From contig DATAEK010000305.1 in the NCBI GenBank assembly GCA_036258055.1, positions 1-41,627 on the forward strand: a DNA stretch of 41,627 nucleotides. The letters are read 5' to 3'. Numbering within the stretch: position 1 is the first letter of the stretch; each line of letters starts with the position of its first letter. The DNA is from DATAEK01 sp036258055 (GTDB lineage: Bacteria; Acidobacteriota; Vicinamibacteria; Vicinamibacterales; 2-12-FULL-66-21). The notes beneath the pieces were generated by a model. That model saw nothing but the letters and a program-made list of their open reading frames with translations, was not told the DNA's origin and ran no database searches. The position numbers were made by a program, and so were the translations under genes. This document shows, in pieces, positions 30,562 to 37,607 of the stretch.

Positions 30562-32652
30562 GTGCCGATGGTGCTTCTTTCACGTCGCTTCGCCCGTCGG
30601 TGGTTCACGGTCATCGCGATGCTGGCGCTGACGGCGTCCCCTGACGCGCGCCAGTCGTTGCAACGCCGGCCGACGTTCCACTCGGGCGTTTCGCTGACCT
30701 ACGTGAACGTCGTGGTCCGCGATAAGGACGGGAACATCGTCCGCGGGCTGACGAAAGACGACTTCACGATCCTCGAGGACGACAAGACGCAGACCATCAC
30801 CACGTTCGACTTCGAGAACGTGCCGTCGGACGCGATTCCCACCGAGCCGCAGGCCGAGCCTGCCGCGCCGATCCTGCAGACGACGCCCGCCAAGAAGGCA
30901 GACACGAGCGCCACGGCGGCTCCCGGCGCGCCAGCTCCCGCCGACGAACAGATCGACTTGCGGAATCGCCGTCTGATCGTGTTGCTCTTCGATGCGAGCT
31001 CCATGCAGCCCGAGGAGCTCGAGCGTGCCACCGCTTCCGCGCGCGACTACATCACGAAGCGCCTCACGCCGGCGGACCTCGTCGCCATCGCCTCGGTCTC
31101 GTCGTCTCTCGAGATCACTCAGGACTTCACCGCGGATCGCGAGACGCTGACTCGTGCGCTGGATCGGTTCTCGGGCGTCGAGAGCGTGGGATTCGAGGAG
31201 GGCGGCGCGCCAACCGGTGAGGAAACGGAGGTCGAAGGGTTCGTCGCCGACGACACCGAGTTCAACGTGTTCAACACCGATCGACGCCTCGAGGCGATCG
31301 AGCGGTTGTCGGAAGCGCTCGCGCCGATCCAGCAGAAGAAGTCGATCGTGTACTTCAGCAGCGGGATGAGCCGGTCGGGTGAGGACAACCAGGTTCAACT
31401 CCGCGCGGCGGTGGATCGCGCGGTCAAAGCGAACGTTTCGATCTACACCGTGGATGCCCGCGGGCTGTCGGCAATCGTACCTGGGGGCGATGCGAGCCAG
31501 GCGAGCCGCAGCGGAACCGCGATGTTCACGGGTCGCGGCATGTCACAGCAGTACGATCGCCAGGCCGCGAGTCAGGAAACGCTCGTCACCCTCGCCAGCG
31601 ACACCGGCGGCAAGGCGTTCCTCGACACCAACGACTTCGGGAGCGTTTACACCAGGGTCATTGCCGACACCTCCGCCTACTACCTTCTCGGGTACTCGAG
31701 TACCAATCCGGCGCGCGACGGCCGTTTCCGTCGTATCAAGGTGAAATTGAACAAACCGGGGCTGAAGGTCGAGCACCGCAACGGCTACTACGCGAACCGC
31801 GACTTCGCGCATTCGAACAACGCCGACCGCGAGCGTCAGCTCCAGGATCAGCTGCTCACGGATCTCTCGTCCACGGACCTGACTGTCTGGATGACGACCT
31901 CGTTCTTCCGGCTCGCCAACGATCGGTTCTACGTGCCGGTCTCGATCGCCGTGCCCGGTTCGGAGATCCCATTCACTCGCGCGAGCGCGACCGATCGCGC
32001 GACCATCGACATCATCGGGCTGGTGCGCGATTCCGATCAGCGTCCGGTCGGGCGCATCCGGGATACGGTCAAGCTCGCCGTGCAGCAGGACCAGGAGGTC
32101 CAGCGCAAGGCCGTTCAGTACGAAACCGGATTTGCCTTGCCGCCAGGCAAGTACAAGCTGAAGGTCGTGCTGCGCGAGAACCAGACCGGCAGCATCGGAT
32201 CGTTCGAAAGCGACTTCGTCGTGCCCGACCTCAAGCGCGTGCCGGTCAAAGTCAGCTCGGTCGTGCTCGGCACACAGACGCAGCCGGTTACCGAGCGGAA
32301 TGCCGTGAGCCCACTGGCGCGGAACGGCACGCTGCTGGTGCCGAGCCTCACGCACGTCGTTTCCACGAAGCAGCCGCTCTACTTCTACTACGAGGTGTAC
32401 GATCCGGCCGCGCAGTCCGGGTCGCCGCGGCTGCTGACCAGCATCGCGTTCTTCCGCGGCAAGGTCCGAACCTACGAGACGCCGCTCGTCGAGGTCACAC
32501 GTCTGGATGCGCCGGACCGCAAGGCGGCCGTGTTCCAGTTCGCCGTACCGGCCTCAGCCCTCAAACCGGGCCTGTACACCTGTCAGGTCACAGTGGTCGA
32601 TGATGTGGCAGGCACGTTCGCCTTCCCACGGTTGCCCCTCCTCGTCAGGTAG
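30562..32652 (+). CDS. VWFA-related Acidobacterial domain protein (long form)
   Basis: 696 residues. A short signal-like segment precedes a domain opening VSLTYVNVVVRDKDGNIVRGL. It runs through TKDDFTILEDDKTQTI, RRLIVLLFDASSM and KKSIVYFSSGMSR to YYLLGYSSTNPARDG, the pattern of the VWFA-related Acidobacterial domain (TIGR03436). The usual MIDAS serines are only partly kept (DASSM). The domain ends around residue 415; the last 280 residues are beta-rich and unassigned. The start is GTG 30562 or ATG 30568. It sits three bases after receptor 4, so it may act with it at the cell envelope. The function of this family is unknown. Confidence 0.88.
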   Translation: MPMVLLSRRFARRWFTVIAMLALTASPDARQSLQRRPTFHSGVSLTYVNVVVRDKDGNIVRGLTKDDFTILEDDKTQTITTFDFENVPSDAIPTEPQAEPAAPILQTTPAKKADTSATAAPGAPAPADEQIDLRNRRLIVLLFDASSMQPEELERATASARDYITKRLTPADLVAIASVSSSLEITQDFTADRETLTRALDRFSGVESVGFEEGGAPTGEETEVEGFVADDTEFNVFNTDRRLEAIERLSEALAPIQQKKSIVYFSSGMSRSGEDNQVQLRAAVDRAVKANVSIYTVDARGLSAIVPGGDASQASRSGTAMFTGRGMSQQYDRQAASQETLVTLASDTGGKAFLDTNDFGSVYTRVIADTSAYYLLGYSSTNPARDGRFRRIKVKLNKPGLKVEHRNGYYANRDFAHSNNADRERQLQDQLLTDLSSTDLTVWMTTSFFRLANDRFYVPVSIAVPGSEIPFTRASATDRATIDIIGLVRDSDQRPVGRIRDTVKLAVQQDQEVQRKAVQYETGFALPPGKYKLKVVLRENQTGSIGSFESDFVVPDLKRVPVKVSSVVLGTQTQPVTERNAVSPLARNGTLLVPSLTHVVSTKQPLYFYYEVYDPAAQSGSPRLLTSIAFFRGKVRTYETPLVEVTRLDAPDRKAAVFQFAVPASALKPGLYTCQVTVVDDVAGTFAFPRLPLLVR

Positions 32653-32662
32653 AACAGCCCGT

Positions 32663-32723
32663 CCGCCTTCAGGCGGCTCTGGTCGGGCCGGCTGAAGCCC
32701 GCGTCGGAGCCTCAATGCGGGCT
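32663..32723 (+). terminator. Hairpins after the VWFA-related gene
   Basis: CCGCC-TTCA-GGCGG (32663-32676) starts 11 bases after the stop codon, and AGCCCGC/GCGGGCT arms lie at 32696-32723. Neither has a T-run. They may slow or end transcription of the receptor 4-VWFA unit before the gene at 32831. Confidence 0.35.
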
Positions 32724-32830
32724 ACGGTCGAGCCTCAGCGACCCTAGTGAAATCTGGGCCTCGCATCCGGTAGACTGATTGACTACTCCCGGCTGGGGAC
32801 CGGGAGCTCAGTGCTTGAAATGGGGAGATC

Positions 32831-33760
32831 ATGAGCAGATTGCGCAACATCGCACTCATCATCGTATTCACCTGCATTGCCGCGGTTGCGTCGGCACAGA
32901 TGCGCGGCGAAGGCCGTCTCAACGGCAAGGTCGTCGACGAGCAGAAGCAGCCGCTGCAAGACGTCGTGGTGAAGGCGACGATGACCGGACAGCCTCAGCC
33001 GCTACAGGCCAAGACGAACAAAAAAGGTGAATGGACCATCAACGGCCTCGCGTCTGGCGAATGGACCGTCGAGTTCAGCAAGGACGGGTTCGATGGGCAG
33101 CGCGGCACCGTGAAGATCGACGAAGGCGGCAATCCTCCTTCGATCAGCGTGACGCTGGCGAAGGCGACGCCCACGATCGATCCGAACGTCGAGATCAGCG
33201 AGGCCGCGAAGAAGGCACAGGGATTGATGCAGGCCGGGAATTTCGCCGAGGCTCGGAAGATCTTCGAGGATCTGCTCGTCAAGTATCCGACGGTCTACCA
33301 GCTCAATGCCTACATCGCGCAGGGCTACGCCGGTGAAAAGAACTACGACAAAGCCGTGGAGCACCTGAAGATCGCCGTGGAGAAGGATCCGACCAACGTC
33401 GAGATCAAACTGCTCCTCGGTGACATCCTGATGGAGAAGGGGGACACCGCGGAGGGGCTGTCGATCCTCCAGAGCGTCGACATGGCGCAGGTGAAGAACC
33501 CGTATCCCCTCATCAACGCGTGCATCACGCTCATCAACACCGGCAAGGCCGACGATGCGCTTGCAATGCTGAACAAGATCGCGCAGCAGTTTCCGACGCA
33601 GGCCGACGTGTACTATTACCGCGGCCGCGCCAACATTACCGCGAAGAAGATGCCGGAAGCGAAGGCGGATCTGGAGAAGTTCGTGTCGATGGCGCCACCC
33701 GACTCGCCGCAGGTTGCCGACGCGAAAAAGATCCTCGAACAGCTCAAAGACATCAAGTAA
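32831..33760 (+). CDS. Secreted CarbopepD-TPR protein (309 aa)
   Basis: Signal peptide (1-22, ending AVASA), then a carboxypeptidase-regulatory-like beta-sandwich (about 27-110: GRLNGKVVDEQKQPLQDVVV, then GEWTINGLASGEWTVEF). At least four tetratricopeptide repeats follow (about 125-305), seen as LMQAGNFAEARKIFEDLLVKYP, GEKNYDKAVEHLKIAVEKDP and GKADDALAMLNKIAQQFP. It is probably a periplasmic scaffold for protein-protein contacts. The ATG at 32831 has GGGGAGA upstream. A shorter protein with the same architecture is encoded at 36954-37580, also beside a VWFA-related gene, so the pairing looks functional. Confidence 0.88.
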   Translation: MSRLRNIALIIVFTCIAAVASAQMRGEGRLNGKVVDEQKQPLQDVVVKATMTGQPQPLQAKTNKKGEWTINGLASGEWTVEFSKDGFDGQRGTVKIDEGGNPPSISVTLAKATPTIDPNVEISEAAKKAQGLMQAGNFAEARKIFEDLLVKYPTVYQLNAYIAQGYAGEKNYDKAVEHLKIAVEKDPTNVEIKLLLGDILMEKGDTAEGLSILQSVDMAQVKNPYPLINACITLINTGKADDALAMLNKIAQQFPTQADVYYYRGRANITAKKMPEAKADLEKFVSMAPPDSPQVADAKKILEQLKDIK

Positions 33761-33781
33761 CGCACGCCAGTCAAGGAGCGT

Positions 33782-35626
33782 ATGGGCTTCCGCGTCCGTG
33801 CATTGCTCACAGCTGTGCTCGTCAGTGGGTTTCTGTACGCCTGCGGCGGGGGAGGATCGAACGACGGTGGATCCGGCGGAGGCTCCGGAGGCGGCTCCGG
33901 AGGTGGCACAGGCACAGGCAACCCGTGCAGTAACGCCATCGAGCCGTCAGCGGAGCTGGCACCGTTCAGCGCGCCCGAGGCCGTCGCCGCGAAGTCGAGG
34001 CCCCTCGACGGCAGCTCCCGTTGGAATGTGCTCGACGCGCTGTGGCTTCATCGGCAGGAATCCGAGCGCCGCGCGCTCGCCGGTCTGGCCCCCGAGCCGG
34101 TCACGACCGGCGTCAGCAACGCTGACATCGGCGACATTGCCGTGATTCAGGACGAAGGCGACCTCATCCTCGGGCCGAACGCGTTCGACCTGCGAGGCGC
34201 CGGCGTCCGCTTCACGCGCAACTCATCGAATGGCTTCGACGCTCGCCGGATCGACCCCAACTTCCGCCAGACGCTGGGCCGTCAGCTGACGCTCGGCGAC
34301 GACGACACGACTCAGGTCAACGTGCCGTTCGGGTTCAACTTCTACGGCCGTTCGCAGACCACCGCGTTCGTCAATTCGGACGGCAACATCACGTTCGAGG
34401 AAGGCGACAAAGCGAGCACCGACAGGAACGTCGCGCGCCTGTTGACCGGCCCGCCTCGGGTCTCGCCGTTTCTCGCGGATCTCGATCCATCGGCTGGCGG
34501 GCGCATCTTCGTGAACGCGGCGTCGGATCAGTACACGGTGACGTGGTGCAGCGTCCGCGGCTTCGACTCGACACAGACGGTCACCGCGCAGGCCACGCTC
34601 CTGCCCGACGGCACGATTGACATGATCTATGCCTCGGGCAGCTCACAGCTCGGGGACGCCGTCGTCGGCGTCTCGCCCGGGCACACCGGTGAATTCCGGG
34701 CCGTGAACCTGAGCGACGCGGGCCCGACGTCAGGGGGAGGCGCGGCCGTCGGCGAGCGCTTCGCGACGACCGGTCAGCTCGACACCGTCGCCGTCATCAA
34801 GAAGTTCTACCAGACGCATCCGGACAACTTCGATCAGCTCGTCGTGTGGACCGACGCGGCGATCATCCGCGATGCGTTCGCGTACGAGACAACCGTGGCC
34901 AACGAGATTCGCGGAATCGGCGTCGACATCTACGACGCGTCCAGGGATTTCGGCAGCGCCGGCCGCCTGCGCAGCTTCGCGATCATGGACTGGGTGGGCA
35001 AATACCCGGACGATCCGACGCAGAAGTTCCTTGGCGAGAACAACACGCTCAGCGTGCTCGGCCAGGAAGTCGGACATCGCTGGCTGGCGTTCCTCGAGTT
35101 CCGCGACGCTCTCGGCCGGTCGTCGCAAGCGCTGCTCGGCCGAGGCCTCGCGCACTGGAGCTTCTTCATGGACTCGGACGCCTCCGTCATGGAAGGGAAC
35201 GACATCCAGGATCTCGGCGGCGGATCGTTCAGGACAGTCGCGGCGGTCCAACGCTATAGCCTGCTCGATCAGTATGCGATGGGCCTGGTGCCGCCGTCGC
35301 AGGTACCGACGTTCTTCTATGTCGAAAACCCCGTCAACGTCGTGCCGAACCGGGGGAACGAAAGTGCCCCGCAGGTCGGCGTCACTTTCAATGGCACACG
35401 CCGCGACGTGCTGCTTCAGGACGTGACCGCCGTGCTCGGCGCCCGCGTTCCCGCATCCACGGATGCGCCCCGAGTGCACAACCAGGCGTTCCTGTTCGTG
35501 GTCAGCGCCGGCCGGTCAGTGGATACGACGGCAGTAGACAAGGTCGATCGCATCCGGCGGCAGTGGGAGCCATTCTTCCTGGGAGCGACCGACGGGAGGA
35601 TGACGGTTCGGACCACGCTCCGCTGA
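33782..35626 (+). CDS. Lipoprotein with nidogen-like region and degenerate protease motif
   Basis: 614 residues. The lipobox LYAC (Cys21) is followed by a glycine/serine spacer (22-46). A beta-rich region (about 165-300) reads VPFGFNFYGRSQTTAFVNSDG, then RVSPFLADLDP, resembling nidogen-like extracellular domains. A metalloprotease-like C-terminal half contains GQEVGHRW, with Q428-E-V-G-H432 at the place of HExxH. The first zinc ligand is replaced by Gln, so activity is doubtful unless another ligand compensates. I recall similar GQEVGHRW proteins in Acidobacteria, without known function. AAGGAG precedes the ATG; the gene is 21 bases after the CarbopepD-TPR gene and likely in one operon. Confidence 0.75.
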   Translation: MGFRVRALLTAVLVSGFLYACGGGGSNDGGSGGGSGGGSGGGTGTGNPCSNAIEPSAELAPFSAPEAVAAKSRPLDGSSRWNVLDALWLHRQESERRALAGLAPEPVTTGVSNADIGDIAVIQDEGDLILGPNAFDLRGAGVRFTRNSSNGFDARRIDPNFRQTLGRQLTLGDDDTTQVNVPFGFNFYGRSQTTAFVNSDGNITFEEGDKASTDRNVARLLTGPPRVSPFLADLDPSAGGRIFVNAASDQYTVTWCSVRGFDSTQTVTAQATLLPDGTIDMIYASGSSQLGDAVVGVSPGHTGEFRAVNLSDAGPTSGGGAAVGERFATTGQLDTVAVIKKFYQTHPDNFDQLVVWTDAAIIRDAFAYETTVANEIRGIGVDIYDASRDFGSAGRLRSFAIMDWVGKYPDDPTQKFLGENNTLSVLGQEVGHRWLAFLEFRDALGRSSQALLGRGLAHWSFFMDSDASVMEGNDIQDLGGGSFRTVAAVQRYSLLDQYAMGLVPPSQVPTFFYVENPVNVVPNRGNESAPQVGVTFNGTRRDVLLQDVTAVLGARVPASTDAPRVHNQAFLFVVSAGRSVDTTAVDKVDRIRRQWEPFFLGATDGRMTVRTTLR

Positions 35627-35643
35627 CGCGCCGCTGGCGCCAT

Positions 35644-36957
35644 TTACCATTTACCATCCGGCGCGCCAGCGCCGGATTTACGTAACTGCTTCGGTGGAGG
35701 CAGCGGGCTCGCGACGTAGCCGCGGCGGGCGCGGACCGTCAGGCCGGCCCACTTCGTCTTCAGCTCGATCTTCCTGAACTTGCCGTCGAGGACGCTGTTC
35801 TCGGGAGAGTAGGCGAGCACGTAATACGTGCTCGTGTCTGAGGCGACGAGCTTCAACTCCGTCGCGAGATCGTCGCTGTGCCGGTAGGCGACGCCGCCGG
35901 TCTGGCCGGCCAGAATGTCCAGCCCTTCCTCGGACGTGTCGCCATGCAACGAGAACGTGCCGAGCGCGACGCTGGCGTCCGGGACGATCCGTCCGCCGGA
36001 ACCTTGAGTGCCGCGCGCGTTGACGGTGTAGATGGTGACGCCCGCGCGCGAGGCCTGTCCCGCGATCTGCGGCAGCTGACTGCGCACGTCCGGCGTGTAG
36101 AAGCCCTCCGAGATCATCACGATCGTCTTGCGCCCTTCGAGCGGCGCCAGATTCCGCGACAGGTAGGTGAGGGTGTCGAGCGTGGCCGACGCCGCGCGGC
36201 GCGCGTCCGAGATGAACGACTGTGCCTTGCGCTGGAGCTTGACGACGACGTACTCGCGGCCCCCCTCGAGGGCACAGTTGTCGCGCTCGTTCACGCAGTT
36301 CTGATCCGCAACGGCGTCGAGCAGACGCGTATCGCCTTCTTCGATCCGCGCCGCGTCGAGCTCGCTCTCGATGCGGGGATACTCGATCAGCTGGGCGACG
36401 CGTGAGCCGGTCGTTTCAAATGCCGGCGAAACCGAACGGATCCCGTCGAGCAGCTCCTGGCGATCCGTTGTGAGGTGTCCGCGCCACAGCCCGCCGTTCG
36501 CGTACACGCCTGCGAGATCCTTCGGCGTGAGCTGCTCGTTGACGAACGACATCGCCGCGTTCTTCAGTCTCCCCAGCAGGCCCGACGACAAGTGATCCGA
36601 ATCGAAGAACAGCACGAAGATCCGCCGGTTGGTCTGATCCGGCGAGCGTGGCAGCATCACGTCGCCTCTCGGCTCGAGGGACGTCGTCGGCGTCTCGGTG
36701 ACCAGATAGAAATGCTGGATCGGCTGAGGCTTTCCTTCCTCGAGGACCTCGAAGTCGTCGGCGGTCAGCCCAGCGACGAACTTCCCGTCCTTGTCCTTGA
36801 CGATGATGTCGACCTCGACGAGCGCGGTCGAAGACCGGAAGGTGGGGGCCTGGTTCTGCTGCTGCGGGGTCTGCTGCGGTTGCGGGCGACCCTGGCCGGT
36901 CAACGTGACGGCAGCGGCGAAAAGAACGACGGCCCCGGCGATGACTGTGCGAGTCAT
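35644..36957 (-). CDS. VWFA-related Acidobacterial domain protein (short form)
   Basis: 437-residue secreted protein. The signal peptide is followed by a Gln/Pro-rich spacer and the domain start ALVEVDIIVKDKDGKFVAGL. TADDFEVLEEGKPQPI, RRIFVLFFDSDHLSSG, GRKTIVMISEGFY and YYVLAYSPENSVLDGKFR match TIGR03436 along its length. It shares the domain with the 696-residue protein but lacks that protein's extra C-terminal part. Its ATG overlaps the stop of the preceding CarbopepD-TPR gene by four bases (ATGA), implying coupled translation. It converges with the lipoprotein gene, 17 bases separating the stops. Confidence 0.9.
   Translation of the reverse strand: MTRTVIAGAVVLFAAAVTLTGQGRPQPQQTPQQQNQAPTFRSSTALVEVDIIVKDKDGKFVAGLTADDFEVLEEGKPQPIQHFYLVTETPTTSLEPRGDVMLPRSPDQTNRRIFVLFFDSDHLSSGLLGRLKNAAMSFVNEQLTPKDLAGVYANGGLWRGHLTTDRQELLDGIRSVSPAFETTGSRVAQLIEYPRIESELDAARIEEGDTRLLDAVADQNCVNERDNCALEGGREYVVVKLQRKAQSFISDARRAASATLDTLTYLSRNLAPLEGRKTIVMISEGFYTPDVRSQLPQIAGQASRAGVTIYTVNARGTQGSGGRIVPDASVALGTFSLHGDTSEEGLDILAGQTGGVAYRHSDDLATELKLVASDTSTYYVLAYSPENSVLDGKFRKIELKTKWAGLTVRARRGYVASPLPPPKQLRKSGAGAPDGKW
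35656..35677 (+). terminator. 9-bp hairpin between convergent genes
   Basis: ATCCGGCGC-GCCA-GCGCCGGAT pairs perfectly 29 bases after the lipoprotein stop codon. It lies inside the last codons of the opposing VWFA-related gene, and the weak TTTA that follows is not a proper T-run. It could end plus-strand transcription. Confidence 0.4.
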
Positions 36958-37580
36958 AACTCGCGCGTCAGACGCGCAATCGCCGCCTGAGCGCGCGCGT
37001 TGCCGGGATCGAGTTTTTCGAGTTGCCGGTAGGCTTCGAGCGCGGCTTTTGGATCGGGTTTCTGCTCGTAAAGCGCGCCAATCCGGAGGTAGACGCTGGT
37101 GAGCGCGGGCACGCGCGTGAGAAGCTCCCGATACATCGCGATGGCGCCGTCCGGATCGCTCGTGGCCAGCGCCTCCGCCGCGTCGATCCGCTTCTGAATG
37201 TCCGCGGCGTCCTTGCCGGAGAGTGGCCCTGCCGGAGCGGGCAACGAGCCCCGGAGGAGACGGACCTCCATGGGCGGCGTGGGCCGCATCGTGGCGACGG
37301 ACGCCGTCGTGCGGCCAATCTCGAAGCCGGGCGCCTGAAAAACGAACGTCCAGTTGCCCCGTTTCAGCCCGAGGATGCCGAATCGTCCCTTTTCGTCGGT
37401 GGAAGCGGTGAAAGTCGACGGCGCCTGTTCGGGGTTGCTGGCCGTGACCGTCGCCCCCTTTATGGGCTTCCCGGCTTCGTCCATCACCGTGCCGCTCACA
37501 CGGGCAACCTGACCACGGGCGATCTCGGCAAACCCGGTCAGCCCAAGGGCCGCGAGCGCGAGAACCCGCAACGCCTTCAT
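36954..37580 (-). CDS. Secreted CarbopepD-TPR protein (208 aa)
   Basis: 208 residues: signal peptide (to about residue 23, FAEIARG), CarbopepD-like domain (about 25-110: VARVSGTVMDEAGKPIKGAT, then GRFGILGLKRGNWTFVF) and two or three tetratricopeptide helices pairs (DPDGAIAMYRELLTRVP, then DPKAALEAYRQLEKLDP). It is the short counterpart of the protein at 32831-33760. First gene of a two-gene minus-strand unit with the 437-residue VWFA-related protein. The ATG at 37580 lies only about 8 bases below a TATACT box, suggesting a nearly leaderless mRNA. Confidence 0.87.
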   Translation of the reverse strand: MKALRVLALAALGLTGFAEIARGQVARVSGTVMDEAGKPIKGATVTASNPEQAPSTFTASTDEKGRFGILGLKRGNWTFVFQAPGFEIGRTTASVATMRPTPPMEVRLLRGSLPAPAGPLSGKDAADIQKRIDAAEALATSDPDGAIAMYRELLTRVPALTSVYLRIGALYEQKPDPKAALEAYRQLEKLDPGNARAQAAIARLTREL

Positions 37581-37588
37581 GACCGCAA

Positions 37589-37596
37589 AGTATAAT
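37589..37596. promoter_or_regulatory. Overlapping divergent -10 boxes
   Basis: Plus-strand TATAAT (37591-37596) and minus-strand TATACT (37594-37589) overlap by four bases in a 27-base gap between divergent start codons (37580 and 37608). Both transcripts would have very short leaders, and polymerase could serve only one direction at a time. The -35 sites would fall inside the coding regions and are not clear. Confidence 0.5.
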
Positions 37597-37607
37597 TCAC
37601 TGCCGAT

